Source: Saturnia japonica (taxonomy: Eukaryota; Arthropoda; Insecta; Lepidoptera; Saturniidae). From it: a stretch of DNA of 64,000 nt. The DNA lies in NCBI GenBank assembly GCA_033032175.1, contig CM065326.1, forward strand, positions 12,046,001 to 12,110,000. The letters are read 5' to 3'. The notes beneath the pieces were generated by a model. The model worked only from the letters and a program-made list of their open reading frames with translations, did no database searches and had not been told where the DNA came from. Position numbers and translations under genes: made by a program. Below, one piece after another: positions 53,735 to 64,000 of the stretch (within the stretch, counting starts at the first letter, position 1; the number at the start of each line of letters is the position of its first letter).

Positions 53735-55618
53735 ATGGAGGTCTTAATGAAAGTTCAACTTGATACCAAAGAATCAATAATAAAAGCACAATCAAACTTC
53801 AAGAAATCACCGAAAGACAGAATAACTGTTACATATTTAGAAACGCGGTTAGAAAACCTGGAAAGGCAATGGAAGGCGTTTTCAACTCAACATAAAAAAC
53901 TTGTGGAGCAGAAAGAATATGAGACGTCGGCGTACTATAAGGAAAACACCTTTGAAATCATCGAAGAACTGTATATGGATTATAAATCAGATTTGAAGGA
54001 AAATGTGAATAATGTGGCGAAAAATAAACTTACAAATGTGTGTACAAATAGTGTAAACGGAAATATTAAACTACCTACAATTTCTTTACCCCTGTTTTCT
54101 GGTATTTATACAGATTGGTGTAGTTTTCGTGACTTGTTTGTCTCATTAATTCATTCAAATAATACACTCGATGATGTTCAAAAACTACACTATCTTAAAA
54201 CTCATTTAAGCGGTGAAGCCGAACAATTATTAAAACATATACCTATAACAAGTGAAAACTATGAAATATGTTGGCAACAGTTAGAAAATAGATTTAATAA
54301 TAAAAGATACATAGCAAATTGTATAGTTAAGAGGTTTCTAAGTCAGAAAAATATACTTGTTGAAAATTCTAAGCAAATAAAAGAATTGTTAGATGTAAGT
54401 AATGAGTGCATAAATGCACTCAAGAATTTAAATATTAATACAGAATCTTGGAATCTGATCGTTGTACATTTGTTATGTTTAAAGTTAGATAACGAGTCAA
54501 GGAAAATGTGGGAGTCAAAAATAAGTGATTCTACTGATATACCTACATTTTCACAATTTAAAGAATTTTTAGAACAACGTTTTAGATCTTTAGAATTTTT
54601 AGATAGTAATAAGAAAGAATGTGTTAAATATGTACCAAAAAACACTTCTGTAAAAACACTACACGTTGCAAATGTTCAAGTATGTGAATTTTGTTCTGAC
54701 AATCATAAAGTTGCGCGATGTAAACAATTTTGTAAGAAATCAACTCAGGCTCGTCGTGATTTTGTACGCGATAAGAGTTTGTGTTTTAATTGTCTCGCTA
54801 GTAATCATTCTGTTAAAATTTGCAGTCAGCCAATAAGTTGTCAAATCTGTAACAAGCGTCATCACTCGCTATTGCATATATACAGTCCACTTAATAAAAC
54901 ACTCGATCAAACTCATGAAGTTCAGCCGGTTTATAACGCTGTTGCTAATACTAGTGCAGCATCCAAGCAAGACGAATGTGTAAACGTTGTGACAAATTGT
55001 TCACAAAGTTCCAGTAGTTTAGAATTACTGCCCACAGCTTTAGTTAAAGCTGAATCAGTAAACAGTTCGGTGGTCACTTTAAGAGTATTATTAGATCAAG
55101 GATCTCAAGCATCGTATATAACCGAATCCTCAGTCCAATTGCTTGGGCTGAAGAAAGTAGCAAGCAAAAGTTCCGCCGTTCGGTTAGGGGAAGACAAGCC
55201 AACGTTAGTATCCAAGCACACAGTTTCTGTGAAACTGAGTTCTTTGCATGATCCTAATTTCAAGATCGCAGTCAAGGCTCATGTATTGAAAAAGTTAACT
55301 ACACTTCTTCCAGAAAGGAAATTTACGGTTTCAATGAAGCATCCGCTGTTAAACTTAGTTTTGGCAGATCCACACTTTAATAAGCCGAATAAAATTGATA
55401 TGATTTTAAGTTCATCTGTTTACGGAAGAATATTAGAGGAAGGATTATACAAGGGTCCGTTAGGGTACCCTATAGCACAATCTACTAAGTTAGGTTGGAT
55501 TATTTCTGGGGAAATACAGAAGAATCAAGTAGATATAGAAGAGGAGGAAGAAATAAATCATAGTTACTTGATTATTGAAAACAAGCAACAAGAAGAAGAC
55601 AAAGTTGGGGAATTATAG
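53735..55618 (+). CDS. BEL/Pao gag-protease part of polyprotein
   Basis: 627 residues from ATG 53735 to an in-frame TAG (55616-55618). Residues about 25-130 are helical and form the start of gag. LPTISLPLFSGIYTDWCSFR and the region to about 300 follow the DUF1759-type gag core. Cys/His knuckles lie at about residues 315-380 (CEFCSDNHKVARC, CFNCLASNHSVKIC, CQICNKRHHSLLH). An aspartic protease begins at about 451 with LLDQGSQASYI, where the active site reads DQG, as often in this superfamily. The product would form virus-like particles in the cytoplasm. The TAG lies in frame with the pol part, which resumes without a shift, so it is a nonsense change or a readthrough site. Confidence 0.88.
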   Translation: MEVLMKVQLDTKESIIKAQSNFKKSPKDRITVTYLETRLENLERQWKAFSTQHKKLVEQKEYETSAYYKENTFEIIEELYMDYKSDLKENVNNVAKNKLTNVCTNSVNGNIKLPTISLPLFSGIYTDWCSFRDLFVSLIHSNNTLDDVQKLHYLKTHLSGEAEQLLKHIPITSENYEICWQQLENRFNNKRYIANCIVKRFLSQKNILVENSKQIKELLDVSNECINALKNLNINTESWNLIVVHLLCLKLDNESRKMWESKISDSTDIPTFSQFKEFLEQRFRSLEFLDSNKKECVKYVPKNTSVKTLHVANVQVCEFCSDNHKVARCKQFCKKSTQARRDFVRDKSLCFNCLASNHSVKICSQPISCQICNKRHHSLLHIYSPLNKTLDQTHEVQPVYNAVANTSAASKQDECVNVVTNCSQSSSSLELLPTALVKAESVNSSVVTLRVLLDQGSQASYITESSVQLLGLKKVASKSSAVRLGEDKPTLVSKHTVSVKLSSLHDPNFKIAVKAHVLKKLTTLLPERKFTVSMKHPLLNLVLADPHFNKPNKIDMILSSSVYGRILEEGLYKGPLGYPIAQSTKLGWIISGEIQKNQVDIEEEEEINHSYLIIENKQQEEDKVGEL

Positions 55619-58600
55619 GAAAGGTTTTGGAAGGTTGAGTCTGAGCCATCTACCGTCGATAACAAACGTCATCTGACGGAAGAAGAAAGTAAATGTGAAG
55701 AACTGTATAAGAACACTACTTATAGAGATTCAACTGGAAGATACGTTGTGAAACTACCGTTTAAAGAAAAAGAGCCTACTTGCAAAAATGGAAACAGCAA
55801 GAATATTGCACTAAAAAGATTTTTAATGCTCGAGAAAAGGTTAATGAAAAATCCGCCATTAAATAAAGATTATACATCAGTGATCCAACAGTATGTACAA
55901 CTAGGACATATGGAGATTATACCAAAAGAGCAACATAGTAAGGAAGGTGTTGTGTACTTACCACATCATCCTGTAATCCGAGATGACAAAACCACTACTA
56001 AAGTAAGAGTGGTATTTGATGCTTCTTGTCTTGATAGTCATGGTACATCACTAAACGAAAATTTAATGGTTGGTCCAACACTTCAAGCAGATCTACGGCA
56101 TATAATAATGAAGTGGCGTACTTACCCAATTTGTATTACTGCCGACATTGTTCAAATGTATCGACAAATGAAAGTGTATGATGATGATTCAGAGTACCAA
56201 AGAATTTTCTGGAGAAGTCATCCTCAATCTGAAATACAGCAACTAAGAATATTAAGAGTCACGTTTGGAACTGCATCTGCACCGTACTTGGCGGTCAGGA
56301 CGTTGCATCAGATAGCATACGATGAAGGAATGAAGTATCCAATAGCTGCAAAACATGTATTACAAAGTTTCTATCTGGACGATTTAATGGCTGGATGTCA
56401 AACAAAGGCTGAAGGCTTAACTTTGTACAAAGAACTGACAGAATTATTGAACAAGGGTGGATTCGAATTACAGAAATGGAATAGTAATAATGAAGATTTA
56501 TTAATGCAAATAAAAAATAAGAATACCGAAATGGGAGATGAAAAACTAAAGCTAGATAAAATAATGAAAATCCTAGGACTTACCTGGAACAGAGAATCCG
56601 ATGTCTTTGAGTACTGCGTTCAGCTGCCTCAACCGAAGATACCTGAAACAAAAAGAAGTGTAATATCTGACATAGCAAAGTTGTATGATCCATTGGGATG
56701 GCTAGCTCCATCAATTATAATAGCAAAAATATTTATACAAAAATTATGGATTTCTGGTATAGGGTGGGATGAAGAGCTGCCAAAAATCTTACTTAAAGAA
56801 TGGATTACTTACCGAAGCGATCTCGTTGCATTAAATAATTTCACTATACCCAGATGGGTTAAACTAAAGGATTCTGATGTCGATGTACAACTGCATGGAT
56901 TTTGTGACGCATCTAATGACGCTTATGCAGCAACAGTGTATTTAAGAACCATAGATGATCACGGTAAAATTCATGTTAGCTTGGTAGCGGCCAAAACGAA
57001 GGTGGCCCCAGTTAAACAAATATCCATACCTCGTCTCGAGTTGTGTGGTGCAACACTACTAGCTAAATTATTAGTAGAAATATCACAAGTTTTAAAGATT
57101 CCTAAACACAAAATTCACGCATGGACTGATTCTTCAGTCGTGTTGGCTTGGTTAAGTAATCATCCTAGTTGTTGGAAAACCTTTGTGGCAAATAGAGTTG
57201 GCGAAATAATGACTCTATTGGAGGGAAATCAATGGGCTCACGTACAATCTAAAGATAATCCTGCCGATTGTGCGTCGCGTGGAGTCATGCCTAGTGATTT
57301 GCCAAAGGTTCTTCTTTGGTTAGAAGGTCCAAAATGGTTGAAAGATAAAGTCATAAAATTTGGAAAAAGAGATCAAAGTGAAACAGATTTAGAAAAGAAA
57401 ACGAGTAAGATATGTCATTTGACAGTCTATGAAGAAGATAGAGACAGCATATTTACCAAATATTCTACTATGAGAAAACTTATAAGAGTAGTAGCGTACT
57501 GAAGAAGATTTGTAACTGTAAGAGAAGCAAAGCAAAATTCTGTTAAAGTTTCAAGTTGGCTAACAGTTCATGAACTAAATGAAGCATTAAATGTGTGTAT
57601 CAAGCAATGTCAAAAGCAACATTTTGATATAAAAAATAAAAATAAACTCACCTCATTAAATCCATTCGTCGACGCTGCGGGAATCTTAAGAGTAGGTGGA
57701 CGCTTGGACAAATCATCATTGGACGAGAACAGGAAGCATCCGGTGATTTTACCTGCTAAAGCACATCTAACGTATCTTTTGATAGCGGATGCTCACAGTA
57801 AAACCCTTCATGGAGGTGCTCAGGTGATGATCAACTATTTGAGGTCCAAATATTGGATACTTGATTTGAAAAATCAAGTTAAGTTTTATGTCAGGAGATG
57901 TATAACTTGCATTCGCTACGCTGCACGAACGAAGGAACAACTAATGGGTCAGCTACCCGCATCTAGAGTACTGTCTTCTCGGCCATTTCAAAAGGCTGGT
58001 GTAGATTATGCCGGTCCTATTAACATAAGAACAACTAAAGGTCGAGGACATCGTTCATATAAAGGCTACATATGCTTGTTCATATGCATGGCAACTAGAG
58101 CAATAAATTTAGAAGTAGCTAGTGATTTAACGTCCCAAGGTTTCATTTCGGCCTTTAAACGCTTTGTAGCTAGACGGGGACATTGTTCAGATCTCTATAG
58201 TGACAATGGCACTAATATGGTTGGTGCCGCTAAAGATCTGAAGAACTTATTTTTTCAAGAAAAGTCAACCATAAATAAAGAAATTGCTGAGTGGCTAAGC
58301 TCCAATTTTACAAAATGGCACTTTATTCCCCCTTATTCACTACACTTTGGCGGTCTATGGGAGGCGGGAATAAAGAGCACTAAACACCACCTCAAGAGAG
58401 TAGTTGGAAATTTAACTCTAACCTTTGAAGAGTTATACACTGTTTTGACACAGATAGAAGCCTGCCTTAATTCGAGGCCGATATCTCGCATTAGTAACGA
58501 TCCAGATGACCAAGCTCCCCTGACTCCAGGGCATTTTTTAGTAGGTGAACCGCTTGTAGTAGTTCCTGAGTCTAACTATGAAACTTGCAACATAAGTACA

Positions 58601-58900
58601 CTCAAGCGGTGGCAATTAACACAAAGAATACTACAGAATTTTTGGCGTAGGTGGTCAGATGAATATTTAAATCAGTTTATGTCTCGATACAAATGGCGTT
58701 ATATAACCCCTGAACCTAATGTAGGCGATCTTGTGTTAGTAAAAGAAGATAATCTCCCGCCAGCTAAATGGCTATATGGAATTATAGCCCAAAAACACCC
58801 CGGCGTAGACAATATCACGCGAGTGGTGAGCCTAAGATTCAAAGGCCATAATAATATAATTAAGCGGCCTATTACCAAGTTATGTTTTTTGCCAATGTAA
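55619..58900 (+). pseudogene. BEL/Pao pol: RT, RNase H, integrase (one internal stop)
   Basis: Same frame as gag. RT: VVYLPHHPVIRDDKTTTKVR, CLDSHGTSLNENLM, ADIVQMYRQ and FYLDDLMAG (YxDD at about 56370-56385). RNase H: HGFCDASNDAYAATVYLRT and HAWTDSSVVLAWL. A TGA at 57500-57502 cuts the frame before the integrase. Integrase: the HHCC zinc region (HSKTLHGGAQ, CITCIR), catalytic D in GVDYAGPI (about 58000), D in LYSDNGTNM (about 58197) and E in GGLWEAGIKS (about 58352), then a DUF5641-like end to 58900. Apart from the stops at 55616 and 57500 no frame damage is seen. Confidence 0.88.
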
Positions 58901-59003
58901 AATAATATTTAGTTTTTTTTTGTTTAATGTTTTGTTTATGCTTATCAATATCCTAATTCGTATGGAAAATGTAGTTAGTTACATTTGTCCATGGTGGGCA
59001 GGA

Positions 59004-59233
59004 TGTTTGCGTCAGAATCCGAGAAATGGCGCAGTCTCGGTTTTTTGAACAAAGCGAGTTAATGTTCTAAATAGTTTATTTTTGGTTTGCACAGTGTGCC
59101 AACAGATGTCGCTGTAGCAATTATAAACTAGCTTATAAGGTCAGAATGATATTTTGTATATATAACGCTTAATTAAATAAACACACTTTTTTATCCCCTA
59201 ACAACTATTCGTTATTTTATTTGGTGCTGAACA
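59004..59233 (+). repeat. BEL/Pao 3' LTR (230 bp)
   Basis: It starts tgtttgcgtcagaatccg and ends ggtgctgaaca, nearly identical to the 5' LTR. A purine-rich ggtgggcagga precedes it. Confidence 0.9.
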
Positions 59234-59288
59234 ACCGGTGTTGCCGGGTTTTTAAAATAAATATATTTTTAGTAGGAAATATAACAAA

Positions 59289-60053
59289 ATGGTATGTTGC
59301 AAGTGTTCAGATACAATTTATAACAACGAAGACATTACATGTTGCAACTACAAAAAACTATACCATTTCAATTGTGGTGGCATCAGGGAAACAAATTTTA
59401 GGAAAATGACTTTAATCAATAATTTTGAACAAAATATGAAAAAATTAGAAAACGACAATAATATTCTGAAAAGCAAAATACAAATTTTAGATTCTTTAAA
59501 AAATGATCTTAATGAAGTAGAACAACGTGCTAGATTTAATAATGTGGAAATTTACGGAATTCCCGAGAGAAAAACCGAAAATCTTACCCAAATTGTAATG
59601 TCCATATCAAAATTTCTAGAAGTACAGATGACCAATGACGATTTACTCTCTGCAACGCGCATTATACCACGTAACAATACTGTAACAAAACCAAAGTCCA
59701 TCATAGTAAAGTTCAACTGTTTTATGAAGAAAGATGAGTTACTTAACCATGCTCGTAAAAATAGAGGTTTTTCTAGTAATAACATAGGGATTCCTGGCGA
59801 GGAACGACCAATATACATAAATGAACATCTTACGCGTCAAAACAAAAATCTACTAAATAATACCAGGGTCATTTGTAAAGAATTGGGGTTTCGTTATGTA
59901 TGGACGCGAAACACAAAAATATATGTAAGAAGGAACGACAATTTCCCAGCCATTCAGATTCACAACGAAGAAAATCTAGAAAGTCTACAAGTCAAAGGAT
60001 CGAGTCAGCCTGCAGCATCATGCCATCGCCAGACGACCAATTCTGCTTCATGA
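59289..60053 (+). CDS. LINE ORF1 protein, PHD-like finger and RNA-binding region
   Basis: 254 residues from ATG 59289. The N terminus has a short Cys/His finger (CCKCSD, CCNYKKLYHFNCGG), shorter than in the LINE at 11.4 kb. A coiled-coil-like helix follows (NFEQNMKKLENDNNILKSKI), then ARFNNVEIYGIPERK, the L1-ORF1-like core, and ERPIYINEHLTRQNKNLLNN at its C-terminal domain. The last about 20 residues look out of frame. It would coat element RNA. Confidence 0.7.
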   Translation: MVCCKCSDTIYNNEDITCCNYKKLYHFNCGGIRETNFRKMTLINNFEQNMKKLENDNNILKSKIQILDSLKNDLNEVEQRARFNNVEIYGIPERKTENLTQIVMSISKFLEVQMTNDDLLSATRIIPRNNTVTKPKSIIVKFNCFMKKDELLNHARKNRGFSSNNIGIPGEERPIYINEHLTRQNKNLLNNTRVICKELGFRYVWTRNTKIYVRRNDNFPAIQIHNEENLESLQVKGSSQPAASCHRQTTNSAS

Positions 60054-60315
60054 ATTGCTTTGGAACTACTCGTAATACGTACACAAATATGTGAATTTTA
60101 ATTATAATGTTATTGCCAAGTAATTGTTTAACTAACTCACATACTATACAAGTTATACTTCACTCACAATATATAAATTACAACTACAGTAACACAACAC
60201 AATACATGTCACATACTCATATATCCTGTACTAAAAAATCTTTTATTATAATATTTGGAACCGAACTTAAAATTAACACAATGAATTTTAACTTAACAGT
60301 TATTTATCTGATAAA

Positions 60316-63305
60316 ATGAAACAAAATAAGCTTACCGTATTTTTTCAAAACGCCCGTAGTATTAGAGGTAAAACCTTAGAATTTCGACTAGGTCTTTTAA
60401 ACCACGATTACGATATCATTGCTATTTGTGAAACATGGCTGTTGGAAGGCGTCAATGATGCTGAGGTATCAGATGCACGATACGATGTGCATCGTCGCGA
60501 TCGTACCGTTAATCCTCTTAAATCAGGCAATTCAAGGCAGGTTGGCGGGGGAGTTATGTTTTTGGTGCGCCGTGAATTAAACGCACATCGTGTCTATCCA
60601 CTATGCAGTGACGACCCTGGTACTTGCGAGTTTTTACACCTAAAAATTGAAGCCCGTGCTCTACGGAGCGAATGTAATCTTCACATTATCTGTGTTTACT
60701 TGCCAGTGACAGGGTCATCTAGAGACAGTCTTTTATCATCGCTTAACTTTTATTTACAAAGTTGTAGTATTACAGGTATCCGTGATGATAATATTTTAAT
60801 CTTGGGTGACTTTAATCTACCCAATATCACTTGGATTTTCGATGATCCCGGTCGTTTAACTCATTCTTCCGGTAGTCTTAGTGACTGTCAAAAAGAATTT
60901 GTTGACCTACTATCGGAATGGGATTTGAGTCAATACAATACAATTAAAAATGATAATAATCGATTTTTAGATTTGGTGTTTGGCAATACTCATGCAGTTG
61001 TAACCAGATCACTGTCCCCAATAGTAAAGGAAGATCTACCTCATCATCCAGCTTTAGAAATTCAATTCCCAAATATAAATCTTAAGGTACTAAAATATCC
61101 CCAGCATTTTGTTTATAAATTCAGACAAGCCGACTACCACAACATAAATTCGAACTTGAGCGCTTATAACTGGGATTGTGGTTTGGGTAAGGAATCCATT
61201 AAATTAAGCTCTTAATATTTTCTACGAAAGAATAAAATTAGCTATTGATAAGTACGTGCTCCGCTATCTTAGGACCAGTAAAAATATACCGATATGGTAC
61301 TCACGGCCACTTATGCATATTATTAAGGAAAAATATAAATACCACCAAAGATGGAAAAAGTTTGGATTACTTTCAGATTATCACAGTTTCTCACTCCTAA
61401 GATCACGGTTTAAAAAAATGCAAAATCTTTGCTGGAAAAATTATATTAAGAAATGTGAACTCTCAATCCAAAGTAATCCCAAGGAGTTCTGGAACTATGT
61501 TAAAAATTTTAAAAAAGTCGCAATCATTTCCTGCACATGTAAGTTATGGGACCTTATCCGCAAATGATGGTGAGGACACGTGTAATCTATTCTTAGACTT
61601 TTTTCAATCTGTTTACACAAGTAATAATACCCAACGCTCTGTGAATCACTCTTCCAAAACTAATTCTTTGAGCAGAATAGGCTCTTTAAATTTATCTCCA
61701 AGCTTAGTACACAAATACTTAAAGTTAACTGACCCTAATAAAGGTGCAGGAACCGACAACATCCTTTCTTTTTTCGTTAGGCAATGTAGTGAAGCCTTGG
61801 TCGTTCCTCTTACTATACTATTTAACAAATCACTAACATTGGGCTATTTTCCAAGTAAGTGGAAAGATGCCTTTATAACACCAATCTATAAATCCGGGTC
61901 TAGATCAAATGTAGAAAATTACCGTCCGATTTCATTACTCTTTGTGTTCAGTAAATTATTTGAATTATTAGTTCACGACCAGATATACAATTTTTTAGCT
62001 ACGTCTATCCCCGCGACTCAACATGGATTTATGAAAAAAAGGTAGACTCAAACTAATTTAGCTGTGTACTCAGGTTATATAGCGTCTGGAATGGACCAGG
62101 GTTACCAGGTTGATGCCGTATACACTGACTATTCCAAATGTTTCGACAGAATTAATCACGATATTTTGGTGCAAAAGCTTTCGAGTGTCGGTATACATGG
62201 TGATTTATTGAGATGGTTCGCTTCTTATGTTTCTAATAGACATCAAGCAGTGCGCGTAGGTGTACACATTTCACGCTTTGAAAAAAATCCATCCGGTATC
62301 CCGCAGGGATCACTTCTCGTTCCGTTGCTGTTTAATGTGTATGTCTCTGATATATCTTCCTGTTTTAAACATGCTGAATGCCTTATGTATGCGGACGATA
62401 CTAAAATTTTCAAGGTTATTCATAGTATTAATGACTGCCTTCTCCTTCAGCAGAATCTGGATCGACTCTGTGACTATTGTCAAATAAACAAACTGGATCT
62501 TAATATAAAGAAATGTAATTCTATACCTTTCACACGTAAACTTCGTCAAATTAATTACAGTTATTCTTTAAATCACTTGCCAATCCGAAGTGTTAATTGT
62601 GTGAAAGATCTGGGGATTATGATGGACTCGAAGTTACTGTACAATCTTCATTACGACTTTATTCATCAGAAAGCCATCAAAATGTTAGGATTTATATTTA
62701 GAGTCACAGAGCCATTCAGCAAAATTCTACCACTTAAAATTCTTTATTTTTCTTATGTGAGAAGCTGCTTAGAATATGCGTCATCAATATGGTCACCAGC
62801 TTTCATTACACATAATAACAGGTTGGAAAATATTCAAAATAAGTTTTTAAAATTTCTTAATTTCAAAGGTAAGAACCATCCCATGGAGTACAATAATAAC
62901 TTAAAGCACTATAACATTTTGTCACTAAAATACCGTCGAATCATAAACGATATGCGTTTTCTATATGATTTACTCAACTCAATCATAGATTGCCCTGAAC
63001 TCTTAAGTAAATTATATCTGCGAGTGCCTAGTAAGCATACTAGGAACCCCACTTTATTCGCCATTTCTTCTGTAAAGCATACATATGCTCAAAACTCCAC
63101 CCTTTATAGGTGTACTACACAGTACAATAAGCTCTTCAATGATATTGATATTTTCCACCTAAGTCGAATGCAGTTTCTCAAGTCGGTCTCTAAGGTTAGT
63201 TCAGGAGTAATTACAGGAAACCTAAACACATGCGCACACATGTTAATTAACACACATACACACCCACACACAAACAAACACAACCATATACATAATACTT
63301 GGTAA
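60316..63305 (+). pseudogene. LINE ORF2: endonuclease-reverse transcriptase, broken
   Basis: Endonuclease 60316-61215: VFFQNARSIRGK, ICETWLLEG, GGGVMFLVRR, ILGDFNLPNITW (about 60800). The frame shifts near 61205 (to a frame with WYSRPLMHIIKEKYKYHQRW) and again at an A run near 61511. RT continues: DAFITPIYKSGSRS, NYRPISLLFVFSKLFE, TAG at 62043-62045, VDAVYTDYSKCFDRINHDIL, GIPQGSLLVPLLFN and the active site YADD (about 62387-62398), then the C-terminal region to 63305. Two shifts and one stop make it dead. The C-terminal end (NDMRFLYDLLN, KHTRNPTLF) matches the fragment at 22990-23379. Confidence 0.8.
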
Positions 63306-63478
63306 ACTAGTTTTAAATACATTCATACACACTTTTCATTATCGTTAGGTATAATTATAAAATGTAATTTATGTCCTACTTCATAATTGGCACTTCGGAA
63401 TTATATTGTGATTATTTTACAGTTTTTAAATGTGTTGTGAAGTTTGCATATGTTAAATAAATAAATGAAATTTTACTT

Positions 63479-63901
63479 GTCACTTGTGTATTTTTTTTAT
63501 TATAGAACAAGACGACAAGATATAGTTTACCGCGTGTAATATCGAATAGCAATAAGGCAAAACATTTTTACAAAAAAACATCTCTTATTTGTGTCCCTGG
63601 CAAATTTATGCAACTCATATGAGTTAGCTCGAGGAATTTAAAAAACAAGTAATGAATTTTTCTCCGTAAGTAGCATCCATTTTGTTTGCCTATACATGCA
63701 CGGTGCCCTTTTAAAGGACCTTAGATTAAAATTAGCCAAAAAAGAAATTTATTTTTTGAAATAAAAAGGTTATCTTATCTCTCAAAAGGCTATATTAATT
63801 GACTGACTTATCAAATTCCTAAAAAGATAAATTCATTATGTATTATATACATTATCCTATTAGGTTTAACTAAAATACTAGTAGCTAATAATCAAAAAAT
63901 A
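63479..63901. other. Intergenic, no gene
   Basis: AT-rich DNA between the LINE and the right GH1 gene. Nothing recognised. Confidence 0.4.
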
Positions 63902-63907
63902 TTTATT
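63902..63907 (-). promoter_or_regulatory. Poly(A) signal of right GH1 gene
   Basis: AATAAA on the minus strand, about 30 bp after the TAA stop at 63939-63941. Confidence 0.6.
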
Positions 63908-63938
63908 GAAATACATATTATTAGCTAATTTGAAAACA

Positions 63939-64000
63939 TTATAGTTCATCGAAAATTCTTTCCCTTCGAGAATGCTTCTTGATAAGGTTTTTGTAGAAGT
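63939..64000 (-). CDS. Right GH1 beta-glucosidase-like gene, last exon (partial)
   Basis: 62 bp run off the window edge. The minus strand reads [19 protein letters not shown] and TAA, against [19 protein letters not shown] in the middle gene, in the same orientation. It is the third member of the array. Nothing more of it is visible. Confidence 0.85.
   Translation of the reverse strand, partial: FYKNLIKKHSRRERIFDEL

Larger units (their letters stand above)
53138..59233 (+). mobile_element. BEL/Pao LTR retrotransposon, full length
   Basis: 6.1 kb: two LTRs (53138-53371, 59004-59233), a primer binding site, gag-protease, RT, RNase H and integrase in one frame broken by two stop codons, a polypurine stretch (about 58992-59003) and a 5-bp duplication. 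The LTRs differ by about three substitutions and two small indels, so the insertion is fairly recent. It interrupts the 5' UTR of a LINE. Confidence 0.92.
59234..63478 (+). mobile_element. CR1/Jockey-like LINE (3' of the BEL insertion)
   Basis: ORF1 (59289-60053), ORF2 (60316-63305, broken), and a 3' UTR with a CA-rich stretch ending aataaataaatgaaatttta at about 63470. Its 5' UTR is split by the BEL/Pao element and probably continues left of 53133. ORF1 has the same plan as the LINE at 11.4 kb. A truncated relative is at 22990-23740. Confidence 0.75.

Overview
This AT-rich eukaryotic window is best explained as part of an insect genome, very probably a moth or butterfly (Lepidoptera). The pointers are multi-exon genes with GT-AG introns, a glycoside hydrolase family 1 (GH1) array, tRNA-derived SINEs, R1-clade, CR1/Jockey-like and RTE-like LINEs, BEL/Pao and mariner elements, and many short dispersed elements starting with ACTAGC plus a 'cgcggcttcgctcgc'-type motif. 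The species cannot be named from this sequence. No rRNA or functional tRNA gene, CRISPR array or bacterial-type gene was seen.

The only host genes I can support are three tandem GH1 beta-glucosidase-like genes, all on the minus strand. The middle gene (49503 down to 32673) is complete. Its nine exons join in phase to a 497-residue secreted protein with a signal peptide, acid/base Glu186 in NEP, nucleophile Glu399 in ITENG and the C-terminal DNFEW motif. The left gene (9339 down to 2136) shows exons equivalent to 2-7, but neither its first exon nor the two last exons are found here. The right gene shows only its last 62 coding bases and poly(A) signal at the window end. Exon lengths and phases match between the two larger copies (except a one-codon difference in exon 7), so the array arose by tandem duplication.

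Most of the rest is transposable elements, often nested. From left to right: the 3' end of an LTR element with a small membrane-protein ORF (1-633); an RTE-like LINE fragment (about 1540-1975); Jockey-like LINE 3' fragments (3918-4045, 4560-5010 and others); a CR1/Jockey-like LINE (about 11340-15893); a mariner relic broken by an R1-family LINE tail (18903-19968); a 231-bp foldback element (20943-21173); a mariner/LINE chimeric ORF (22651-23379); a full-length R1-clade LINE with 15-bp target-site duplications and a TAATG ORF1/ORF2 junction (26754-32561); an RTE-like LINE 5' part (about 50240-51660); and a complete BEL/Pao element (53138-59233) inserted into the 5' UTR of another CR1/Jockey-like LINE that continues to about 63478.

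The introns of the middle GH1 gene hold inverted pairs of short non-autonomous elements and a 58-bp minisatellite. I found no convincing new multi-gene system. The most informative points are the GH1 array with its incomplete left member, the youthful R1-clade LINE whose ORF2 breaks partly coincide with homopolymers, the nested BEL/LINE structure, and an unexplained GC-richer segment at 25.7-26.0 kb.
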